Of a stretch of DNA of 20,267 nucleotides, positions 7,493 through 13,424 are shown in pieces (positions within the stretch are counted from its first letter, which is position 1; each line of letters starts with the position of its first letter). This DNA comes from a virus, in the IMG/VR virus record IMGVR_UViG_3300037193_000328, positions 1 through 20,267 of that record; one strand, written 5' to 3'. The translations under genes were made by a program, and so were the position numbers. The notes under the pieces are model-generated. The model was given only the letters and a program-made list of their open reading frames with translations, was not told the DNA's origin and made no database searches.

Positions 7493-7932
7493 GCCTGATG
7501 GGCGCGACGCCGCACCACTGCCCGCTGTGCAAGGCCGCCGGCCGCGCCTGCGGGGGGCCGAGCGGCGTCGTGCCCGTCGACGAGCGCATCGAAAGGAGCA
7601 AACCGACCATGACCGCACTCAAGCGCTACAACGTGACCGTGAACGGCTACGAGACCGTCATGCTGCTGACCGAGAAGGAGGCCGAGGCCCGGGGCGGCAA
7701 GCCCTACAAGCCCGCACCCGCGCGGCGCCAGTCCACCGACCAGTCGGCGCGCGTCGCCGAGCTCGAGGCCGACCTCGCCGCAGCCGAAGCCGAGAACGCG
7801 CGCCTGTCCGCCGAGCTCGAAGCCGCGCAGGCCGGCGGCGGCGATGGGGCACCGCCGGCCGACCCGGACGGGACCGAGTCCAAGGCCGCGCAGCCGCGGA
7901 ACAAGGCCCGCACCCCGCAGAACAAGGGGTAG
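7489..7932 (+). CDS. zinc-knuckle / coiled-coil protein after the capsid gene
   Basis: The 147-residue product starts at a GTG overlapping the capsid stop (GTGA); ATG 7498 is an alternative three codons on. Its N-terminus has CPLCKAAGRACGG (cysteines 11, 14 and 21), a knuckle-like motif. The middle, LKRYNVTVNGYETVMLLTEKEAEARGG (in two neighbouring pieces, about 44-70), is the conserved core of a small protein usual at this site in actinophages. Residues 84-112 form a heptad-like coiled coil (VAELEADLAAAEAENARLSA). The tail is basic and Pro/Gly-rich. An AAAGGAG at 7592-7598 precedes an in-frame ATG at 7609, so a shorter form without the cysteine part may also be made. The function is unknown; the place suggests a head or connector accessory role. 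Confidence 0.75.
   Translation: MSLMGATPHHCPLCKAAGRACGGPSGVVPVDERIERSKPTMTALKRYNVTVNGYETVMLLTEKEAEARGGKPYKPAPARRQSTDQSARVAELEADLAAAEAENARLSAELEAAQAGGGDGAPPADPDGTESKAAQPRNKARTPQNKG
7592..7598 (+). promoter_or_regulatory. internal ribosome binding site for a possible shorter product
   Basis: AAAGGAG stands about 10 bases ahead of the in-frame ATG at 7609 (TMTALKRY...). It is stronger than anything ahead of GTG 7489 or ATG 7498. It marks either the true start of the gene or a second start giving a 107-residue form without the cysteine motif. Confidence 0.45.
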
Positions 7933-7935
7933 CCG

Positions 7936-8448
7936 ATGGCACCGCTGGCGACCGTGCTCGACTGGCCGAACTTCACGACCGCGCCGGTACCGGGGAACGC
8001 CGAGTTCCTCCTCGAGGCCGCCTCCGGTGTCATTCGCACTTACACCGAGTGGTCGATCAGCCGCGAGGTCGTGGTCGACCACCGCATCGACGGCCCCGGC
8101 GGGACGCTCCTGCTGCTGCCGACGCTGCTGCTCGAATCCGTCCAGGCGGTCGAGGTCGACGGCGAGGCCGTCACCGACTACACCTGGTCGACACTCGGCA
8201 TGCTCGAGCGCGCCGCCGGGTGGCCCCGGGCGTTCGGGGCGATCAGCGCCTCCTACACCCACGGCTACGCCACCGTCCCGGCCGAGATCAAGTCCTACAC
8301 CGTCTCGGTCGCGGCCGCCGCGGCCGCCTCGGTCGCCGGCAAGGTCCAGGAGTCCATCGGCGACTGGTCGGCCACGTACGCCACGGTCGAGCGCGTGTTC
8401 GGGTCCATGGGCCGGACGGTCCTGGACCGGTACCGGCGGCACCCGTGA
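7936..8448 (+). CDS. head-tail adaptor (gp6/gp15-like connector)
   Basis: The 170-residue protein has the pattern of the adaptor that docks under the portal. An N-terminal helical part (residues 19-40, PGNAEFLLEAASGVIRTYT) is followed by a beta-rich middle (LLLLPTLLLESVQAVEVDG, YTWSTLGMLER, ISASYTHGYATVPAEIK). A helical C-terminus holds a run of alanines (about 121-133) and ends ERVFGSMGRTVLDRYRRHP. The 'tYtHGY..vP.eIk' motif is a good family marker in actinophages. The ATG follows the previous stop by a few bases, and the TGA overlaps the GTG of the next gene. The assignment rests on motif memory and gene order. Confidence 0.8.
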   Translation: MAPLATVLDWPNFTTAPVPGNAEFLLEAASGVIRTYTEWSISREVVVDHRIDGPGGTLLLLPTLLLESVQAVEVDGEAVTDYTWSTLGMLERAAGWPRAFGAISASYTHGYATVPAEIKSYTVSVAAAAAASVAGKVQESIGDWSATYATVERVFGSMGRTVLDRYRRHP

Positions 8449-8777
8449 CCATCACGCACCTGCTCAACCGGACCCTCGCGCACCGCCGCCCGGTCGACGC
8501 CGAGGACGAGTCCGGCGGGACGGTCGCCACGTGGGTCGACCTGCCTCCGATCGCGTGCCGGACCTCGCAGCCGGCCGCGGCCGAGCGGCTCTACGCCGCG
8601 CAGCCCCAGGCCGACCACACGCAGCGGATCTACTTCGACCCCGGCGCCGACGTCCGCAAGGACGACGTCCTCGTCGACGGCGAGGAGCACTGGCGCGTCG
8701 CGGCCACCATCCGCCCCTCCCAAGCGCAATACCTGCGCGCCGACTGCGAACTCATCCAGACCCGAGGAGAGCGCTGA
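8445..8777 (+). CDS. head-closure / stopper protein (gp16-like)
   Basis: The 110-residue product begins at the GTG of a GTGA overlap. It is a small beta-barrel type protein: TLAHRRPVDAEDESGGTVATW, IACRTSQPAAAER, RIYFDPGADVRKDDVLVDGEEHWRVAATIRP (named as separate pieces). The '...fdpGaDvrkgDvl..dG..w.V....' pattern is that of SPP1 gp16-like head-closure proteins (Phage_H_T_join-type). These seal the portal after packaging and bind the tail. The stop overlaps the next ATG. It sits between adaptor and tail completion genes, exactly where a stopper is expected. Confidence 0.75.
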   Translation: MTITHLLNRTLAHRRPVDAEDESGGTVATWVDLPPIACRTSQPAAAERLYAAQPQADHTQRIYFDPGADVRKDDVLVDGEEHWRVAATIRPSQAQYLRADCELIQTRGER

Positions 8778-8968
8778 TGCTCGTGACCGTCCTGAAGCCC
8801 GTCTTCACCACCACCTACACCGGCAAGGCCGGCGACGTCCTCGACCTGCCCCAGATGGAGGCCGACCGGCTCATCGCCGACGGCCTCGCCGAGGCCCGCC
8901 CCGAGACCACCGAGCCGGCCCGCCCGGCCCGCCGCCGCGGCGGTTCGTCCGAGGAGTCCAGGGGGTGA
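8777..8968 (+). CDS. small conserved connector-region protein (63 aa)
   Basis: The short gene starts in a TGATG overlap. The first 40 residues (MLVTVLKPVFTTTYTGKAGD, then VLDLPQMEADRLIADGLAE) form the pattern of small phage proteins often found in this cluster: beta strands followed by a helix with 'aDrLiadGlAe'. The last 23 residues are basic and disordered (PARRRGGSSEESRG). I know of no defined function. The tight spacing on both sides supports real translation. Confidence 0.68.
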   Translation: MLVTVLKPVFTTTYTGKAGDVLDLPQMEADRLIADGLAEARPETTEPARPARRRGGSSEESRG

Positions 8969-8971
8969 CCG

Positions 8972-9337
8972 GTGCTCGCCTTCCGCGTCGAGATCAAACG
9001 CGCCCGGCTGCGCGAGAAGCTCAAGGCCCTCCCCGAGGACATGCGCAAGTCGTACAAGAAGAGCCTGCGCGAGGCGGTCATGGCCGTCCGCCGCGACGCC
9101 CGCGAACTCGTCCCTGAGCGCACCAAGGCCCTGCGCCGGTCGATCAAGTTCAAGGTCGCCAAGGACGGCCTGTCCGCGATCGTGCGCCCCACCGCGTACT
9201 ACGGCGGGTTCGTCGAGCACGGCACCGAGTCCATGGAGGCCCAGCCGTACATGCGGCCCGCCGCCGAGGCCGAGCGGAAGCGGTTCCCCGGCCGGATCTC
9301 GGCCGACCTGCGCGCCGCGCTCAAGGAGTACCGGTGA
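8972..9337 (+). CDS. HK97 gp10-like tail completion protein
   Basis: The 121-residue product has the HK97-gp10 signature: an N-terminal charged helix (residues 10-50, LREKLKALPEDMRKSYKKSL...), VPERTKALRRSIKFKV in the middle, then YYGGFVEHGTESMEAQPYMRPA (seen as two adjacent motifs, FVEHGTE and AQPYMRPA). Members of this family act at the head-tail joint or tail end. It starts with GTG 8972 right after the previous stop; GGGGGTGACC upstream serves as ribosome binding site. Its TGA overlaps the GTG of the next gene. Confidence 0.88.
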   Translation: MLAFRVEIKRARLREKLKALPEDMRKSYKKSLREAVMAVRRDARELVPERTKALRRSIKFKVAKDGLSAIVRPTAYYGGFVEHGTESMEAQPYMRPAAEAERKRFPGRISADLRAALKEYR

Positions 9338-9750
9338 CGCCCGCCAAGGCCGCCGCCGGCGCCGTCCAGAAGGCCATGTTCGCGCGCGCCTCGACCGACC
9401 CGGTCCTCGCCGGACTGGGCGTCGCGGTCGTCGACGACACCTCCAAAGCCGTCAAGCCCTACATCGCGATCGGCGACGGCGAGGAGGCCCCCGACAACGC
9501 ACACGGCGAGTTCGGCCGCACCGTCACCGAAGTCCTGGACATCTGGTCGGAGCAGCGGGGCTGGGCCGAGGCCGAGGCCATCCTGTCGCGCCTGTGCGAG
9601 CTGTTCGACCACCAGCCGCTCCCCCTGGAGGGGCACCGGGCCGTCTCGTGCCGATTCACCCACGCCGCCCGCATCCGGTCGGCGACCGAACCCTACGACC
9701 GCCACATCGCGGCCCGGTTCACCGTGACCACCGCCCAAACCACCGAGTAA
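9334..9750 (+). CDS. tail terminator protein (DUF3168-like)
   Basis: The 138-residue product starts at GTG within a GTGA overlap. It shows the DUF3168/gp17-type layout. An N-terminal helix is followed by VLAGLGVAVVDDTSKAVKPYIAIGDG, where 'kPYIaIGdg' is characteristic. VTEVLDIWSEQRGWAEAEAI lies in the middle, and a last strand FTHAARIRSATEPYDRHIAARF (listed in pieces) closes it. Such proteins cap the finished tail tube and bind the head side. Its position between gp10-like and tail tube genes agrees. It ends with TAA and is followed by the strongest ribosome binding site of this part of the operon. Confidence 0.82.
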   Translation: MTPAKAAAGAVQKAMFARASTDPVLAGLGVAVVDDTSKAVKPYIAIGDGEEAPDNAHGEFGRTVTEVLDIWSEQRGWAEAEAILSRLCELFDHQPLPLEGHRAVSCRFTHAARIRSATEPYDRHIAARFTVTTAQTTE

Positions 9751-9754
9751 CCAC

Positions 9755-9763
9755 AAAGGAGGG
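9755..9763 (+). promoter_or_regulatory. ribosome binding site that chooses ATG 9770
   Basis: AAAGGAGGG touches the first ATG (9764), which is too close for initiation, but lies six bases before the in-frame second ATG (9770). The second ATG is therefore the likely start, which removes two residues from the longest reading. Confidence 0.7.
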
Positions 9764-9769
9764 ATGACC

Positions 9770-10111
9770 ATGACCGCATACACCACGATCACCGCGTCGG
9801 CGGCCTCGCCGATCACGAACCTGGCCGCGCAGCTCGTCGCCGTCGCCAACGGCGACACGTTCGAGGTCGACAACTCGAACCTGTTCCTGGTCGTCAACAA
9901 CCAGTCCGCGTCGACCGTCACGGCCACGCTGGTCACGTCCGGCACGACCGGCGGCCTGGCGATCGCTGATGCGCCGCTGGCCGTCCCGACGCTCCAGATG
10001 GGCCTGATGCCGCTGCCGATGTCCCTGTTCCGGGGCTCCACCGGCCGCGGCGTCGTCAACTTCTCGGCCACCGCCACGGTGACCGCCGGCGTGGTTCGGC
10101 TGGTGTTCTGA
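9770..10111 (+). CDS. small beta-sandwich phage structural protein
   Basis: The 113-residue product is rich in Thr, Ser, Ala and Val with few charges, and alternates like beta strands: TAYTTITASAASPITNL, FEVDNSNLFLVVNNQSAS, TVTATLVTSGTTGGLAIAD, then FRGSTGRGVVNFSATATV. Similar proteins occur in many actinophages near head or tail genes, and some are thought to decorate the virion. I cannot assign a precise role. Start ATG 9770 is preferred over 9764 because of the ribosome binding site distance. The stop overlaps the tail tube start (TGATGG). Its strong ribosome binding site, like that of the capsid gene, suggests it is made in quantity, which fits a decoration or tube-associated protein. Confidence 0.72.
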   Translation: MTAYTTITASAASPITNLAAQLVAVANGDTFEVDNSNLFLVVNNQSASTVTATLVTSGTTGGLAIADAPLAVPTLQMGLMPLPMSLFRGSTGRGVVNFSATATVTAGVVRLVF

Positions 10112-10533
10112 TGGCGGGACGCGACGCATTCGGCACCAAGTTCCAGCGGGACTCCACCGGCGCCGGCACCTACGAGGACATCGCCGCCGTCGCCGACGGC
10201 GACGGACCCAACCAGTCCCGCGAGTCCATCGACACCACCACCCACGACTCCCCGAACAAGTACCGGGAGTTCGCCAAGGGCCTCAAGGACGGCGGGGATG
10301 CGAACATCACCCTCGCCTGGGACCCCGGCCAGGCCACCCACGTCCTACTGCGCGGCGACTTCGAGGAAGACGCGCTCCGGTCCTACCGGATCGTGTTCCT
10401 CCCCGGCGACGCCGACGAGGCCACGGTCACCTTCAACGCCATGATCACCGACATGGGCCACACTTTCCCCGTCGACGACAAGCTCGAGCAGGAGATCACC
10501 TTCAAGATCTCCGGCCAGCCGATCTGGAGCTGA
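10111..10533 (+). CDS. major tail (tube) protein
   Basis: The 140-residue protein should form the stacked rings of the tail tube. It has the usual tube layout: GRDAFGTKFQRDSTGAGTYEDIAAVADGDGPNQSRE at the start (in pieces), the hallmark SIDTTTHDSPNKYREFAKGLKDGGDANITL across residues 38-69, and a beta-rich C-terminus ending TVTFNAMITDMGHTFPVDDK...EITFKISG. The 'T.hdS..k.reF..GlkDgG' pattern is typical of siphovirus tube proteins of the TP901-1/lambda gpV kind. The ATG overlaps the previous stop, and the chaperone gene follows three bases after its TGA. Position directly ahead of the chaperone pair and tape measure is the standard order. Confidence 0.9.
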   Translation: MAGRDAFGTKFQRDSTGAGTYEDIAAVADGDGPNQSRESIDTTTHDSPNKYREFAKGLKDGGDANITLAWDPGQATHVLLRGDFEEDALRSYRIVFLPGDADEATVTFNAMITDMGHTFPVDDKLEQEITFKISGQPIWS

Positions 10534-10536
10534 CCC

Positions 10537-10950
10537 ATGACCGAGAAGAAGTACCTCTCGCGCGCCGCGATCGACACGGTCGAGGACCGCCCCACCGGCG
10601 AGGTCGAAGTCCCGCAGTGGGGCGGATGGGTCCGCATCCAGGCCATGTCCGCCAAGCAGCGCAGCATGATCACCGGCACGATGATGGCCGTCGACGGCGT
10701 CGACGTGAAGGTCCGCGCCGACGAGATCGGCAGCGTGCAGCTGCGCACCGTGGCGGCCTGCCTCATCGAAGAGGACGGCTCCCCGACCTACCAGGAGCAC
10801 GAGTACGACTCGATCGGCGAGAAGAACGCCGGCGCGATCGAGACGATCTACACGGCTCTGCAGGAGCTGTCCGGACTTGGCAAGGACGCCATCGAGGACG
10901 CAGAGAAAAACTCCGAAACAACCCCGAGCGAGCAGCCGCCTTCCGAATAA
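10537..10950 (+). CDS. tail assembly chaperone (G protein)
   Basis: The 137-residue product matches tail assembly chaperones, which hold the tape measure protein while tube subunits polymerise around it. Its order is an N-terminal basic start (MTEKKYLSRAAIDTVEDRP), a beta part EVEVPQWGGWVRIQAMSAKQRSMI, then VRTVAACLIEEDGSP, and a helical end ELSGLGKDAIEDAEKNSE. The 'EkNSe.tp' ending just before the stop is the place where such genes slip into the -1 frame in other phages. It is followed by an overlapping open frame without a credible start of its own. Function is known from lambda gpG; here it is inferred from order and motifs. Confidence 0.85.
   Translation: MTEKKYLSRAAIDTVEDRPTGEVEVPQWGGWVRIQAMSAKQRSMITGTMMAVDGVDVKVRADEIGSVQLRTVAACLIEEDGSPTYQEHEYDSIGEKNAGAIETIYTALQELSGLGKDAIEDAEKNSETTPSEQPPSE
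10905..10911 (+). promoter_or_regulatory. candidate -1 ribosomal frameshift site (GAAAAAC)
   Basis: The zero frame reads GAG AAA AAC TCC. Slipping back one base at G AAA AAC gives GAA AAA CTC and moves into the frame that stays open to 11225. Five As in a GC-rich gene are striking. The heptamer is not the ideal X XXY YYZ pattern (G then AA), so pairing in the P site would be imperfect. The location, a few codons before the end of G, is exactly where tail chaperone frameshifts lie in other phages. Confidence 0.6.
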
Positions 10951-11225
10951 CCGCAGAGCTCGGCGGCATGACCGTCGCCGAGATGCTCTCGCGCATGTCG
11001 AGCACCGAGTTCACCGAGTGGCTCGCGTTCGAACGGATCAACGGCCCGCTCGGGGGCAAGCGGTTCGACTACCTCGCCGCACAGCAGGCCCTCCTCACCG
11101 CGGCCGCCGCCTCGGGGAAGAAGGGCAAGAAGCTCCGCTTCCAGGACTTCCTGTTCAAGTGGAGCAAGCAGCGGCCCGACGCCCGGGAACTGCTCAAGAA
11201 GTTCCGCGGCATCCTCCCTGGATAG
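10911..11225 (+). CDS. tail assembly chaperone T part (made as G-T fusion by -1 frameshift)
   Basis: This frame codes for RNNPERAAAFRITAELGG, MTVAEMLSRMSSTEFTEWL, AFERINGPLGGKRFDYLAAQ and FLFKWSKQRPDARELLKKF. It is a helical domain typical of the second chaperone (lambda T-like) in actinophages. The only nearby start, ATG 10968, has no ribosome binding site and would cut off the conserved ITAELGG lead-in. The frame is -1 relative to G. A fusion of 125 G residues plus 104 T residues (229 aa) is therefore expected at low frequency. The T part is thought to bind the tape measure, which follows immediately. Confidence 0.75.
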   Translation, partial: LRNNPERAAAFRITAELGGMTVAEMLSRMSSTEFTEWLAFERINGPLGGKRFDYLAAQQALLTAAAASGKKGKKLRFQDFLFKWSKQRPDARELLKKFRGILPG

Positions 11226-11273
11226 ACCATCCCCGGCCACCGCCGGGCCGAACACCGGCAGGGGGTGGTCTGC

Positions 11274-13424
11274 GTGGGCCTGCTCGACGACGTCACCGTC
11301 CGCCTGGGAGCCGACGACCGCAAGGCCCGCAAGGGCATCACCGGATTCGGCGGGTTCCTGGACAAGAACCTCGCCCGCTGGTCGGCCGAGGCCAAGCAGC
11401 GCGCCAAGGACTTCGGCTCCGGCTTCGGTGAGGACCTGGTCAAAGGCGCCAAGCCCGGCGCCGCGGCACTGACCAAGATGATGCTGTCGGCGACCGCCAT
11501 GGGGCAGGCGGCGGCCGGTGCGGCGCAACTGGCCGGGGCGATCGCCCCGATCGCCGGCGCCGCCGCCGGTGCCGCCGCCGCGCTCCCGGCCATCGCCGCC
11601 GGCGCGATCGCCGCCGGCGGTGCCGCGAAGTTGGCCTTCGCCGGCGTCGGCGACGCGATCGCCGGCGACGAGGAGGCGCTCGAGAAACTGGCGGGCCCCG
11701 CACGCGAGTTCGTCGGCGTCGTCGAGGACCTCAAACCAGCGTGGGAGGACGTCCAGAAGTCGGTGCAGGGCACCTTCTTCGAGGGCCTGTCGGACACCTT
11801 CGAGGAGGCCGCCACCACCGTCCTACCCCACCTCAAGACCGGCCTCGTCGGCGTCGCCGACGGCCTCTCGGACGTGGCCGCGGCCGCGCTCGACGCCGCC
11901 GACAGCCCGCGGTTCCTCCAGGGGATGGACGCCGTCCTCGCCTCCACGGCCGACGGTCTCGCCATCGCCGCCGAGGGCACCGGCGGGTTCGTCCGCGGGG
12001 CCGGCGTGCTCCTCGAGTCGTTCGCACCGCTGCTGCGCCTGGCCGGCGCCGCCGCGGCAGACCTCGGCGAGCAGTTCGAGACGCTCATGGCCGAGGCGCA
12101 GCGCTCGGGACAGCTGCGCGACCTCATGTCCACCATGCTCGTGGTGTTCTCCCAGCTCGGCGGGATCGTTGCCAACGTCGGATCGATCCTCGGCAGCGTC
12201 TTCGGCGCCGCCGCCCAGCAAGGCGGCGGCCTGCTCGGCACTCTGGAGTCCCTGACCGGCCAGGTCGCGGACTTCCTCTCCTCCACCCAAGGACAAGAGG
12301 CGCTCTCGGCCCTGTTCACCACGCTGGCCACCATCGGCGCCGCGCTCGGACCGGTCCTTCTCGCTGTAGCCGACGCGTTCGCCACGGGCCTCGCCCCGAT
12401 CATCGGCGAGATCGCCCTGAACGTCGGCCCCGCCCTCGTCACCGTCGCCGAGGCCATCGGCGACGCCCTCAAGAACGTCGACGTCGGGCAGCTCGCCGGA
12501 GCGTTCGCCGACCTGCTCGTCGCCGTCGCCCCGCTCCTGCCCAAGATCGGCGAGCTGATCACCATGGTCTTCGACATCGCCGCCGAGTTCATCGCGTTCG
12601 CGCTCGTGTTCGAGCCCATCCTCGGCCCGCTCGGGGCCCTGCTCGACCTCATCGTCATGCTCGAGCCGGTCATCACCCCGCTCGCGATCGCGCTCGGCAT
12701 CTGGACCGCCGCGCAATGGCTCCTCAACATCGCCATGCTGGCCAACCCCATCATCCTGATCGTCACGCTGATCCTCGGCCTGATCGCCGCGATCGCCTGG
12801 ATCGCAACGGAGACGACGTTCTTCCAGGACCTCTGGGACGCCTGCTGGGGCGGGATCAAGGCCGCCGCGAAAGCGGTCGTCGACTGGTGGACCGGCACGT
12901 TCGTCCCAGCCCTCCAAAGTGGACTCAATGCCATCAAGTCGGGCATCACGTCGGCGAAGGACTGGATCGTCTCCAAGTTCAACGCCGTGATCGACTTCTT
13001 CAAGTCCGTCCCGGACAAGATCAGCTCGGCCACGTCGGGCATGTGGAACGGCATCAAGGACGCGTTTAAGAGCGCGATCAACTGGCTGATCGGAAAATGG
13101 AACGGCCTCTCGTTCTCGGTCCCCTCGATCGACATGGGCCCCTTGGGATCGGTCGGCGGGTTCACGGTGTCGACCCCGAACATTCCGATGCTCGCCAAGG
13201 GCGGCATCGCGACCGGGCCGACGCTGGCGATGATCGGTGAGGGCCGCTACGACGAGGCCGTGGTCCCCCTCCCCCGCGGCGCCCGCGACTTCGCCCGCAA
13301 CGGCGGCGGAGGCGGGCCCACCGAGATCACCATCTACCTCGACGGCGACGAGGACATGATCCGGATGCTCCGCAAGGGCATCCAAGCGCGCGGCGGCGAC
13401 GTCGTCAAGGTCCTGGGGGTCTAG
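11274..13424 (+). CDS. tail tape measure protein
   Basis: The 716-residue product sets tail length. From the usual rough ratio of 1.5 angstrom per residue one would expect a tail near 105-110 nm. It begins MGLLDDVTVRLGADDRKARKG, a standard start in actinophages. A very Ala/Gly-rich hydrophobic stretch lies at about residues 75-125, and a second strongly hydrophobic segment at about 485-505 (IILIVTLILGLIAAIAWIA). The middle part is helical. The C-terminus has KGGIATGPTLAMIGEGRYDE followed by AVVPLPRG, the common tape measure ending motif. I chose GTG 11274 because GGGGGTGG lies at a good distance. GTG 11265, three codons earlier, is possible but coincides with the ribosome binding site. The TAG shares its last base with the next start. 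Confidence 0.93.
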   Translation: MGLLDDVTVRLGADDRKARKGITGFGGFLDKNLARWSAEAKQRAKDFGSGFGEDLVKGAKPGAAALTKMMLSATAMGQAAAGAAQLAGAIAPIAGAAAGAAAALPAIAAGAIAAGGAAKLAFAGVGDAIAGDEEALEKLAGPAREFVGVVEDLKPAWEDVQKSVQGTFFEGLSDTFEEAATTVLPHLKTGLVGVADGLSDVAAAALDAADSPRFLQGMDAVLASTADGLAIAAEGTGGFVRGAGVLLESFAPLLRLAGAAAADLGEQFETLMAEAQRSGQLRDLMSTMLVVFSQLGGIVANVGSILGSVFGAAAQQGGGLLGTLESLTGQVADFLSSTQGQEALSALFTTLATIGAALGPVLLAVADAFATGLAPIIGEIALNVGPALVTVAEAIGDALKNVDVGQLAGAFADLLVAVAPLLPKIGELITMVFDIAAEFIAFALVFEPILGPLGALLDLIVMLEPVITPLAIALGIWTAAQWLLNIAMLANPIILIVTLILGLIAAIAWIATETTFFQDLWDACWGGIKAAAKAVVDWWTGTFVPALQSGLNAIKSGITSAKDWIVSKFNAVIDFFKSVPDKISSATSGMWNGIKDAFKSAINWLIGKWNGLSFSVPSIDMGPLGSVGGFTVSTPNIPMLAKGGIATGPTLAMIGEGRYDEAVVPLPRGARDFARNGGGGGPTEITIYLDGDEDMIRMLRKGIQARGGDVVKVLGV

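Noticed and set aside
10968-11225. T chaperone as an independently started gene at ATG 10968
   Set aside because: There is no ribosome binding site, and conserved residues (RITAELGG) lie upstream of this ATG. A frameshift explains the arrangement better.
11069-13207. Long minus-strand open frame opposite the tape measure gene
   Set aside because: The product is Ser/Ala/Pro-rich without motifs. The + strand reading is a clear tape measure protein.
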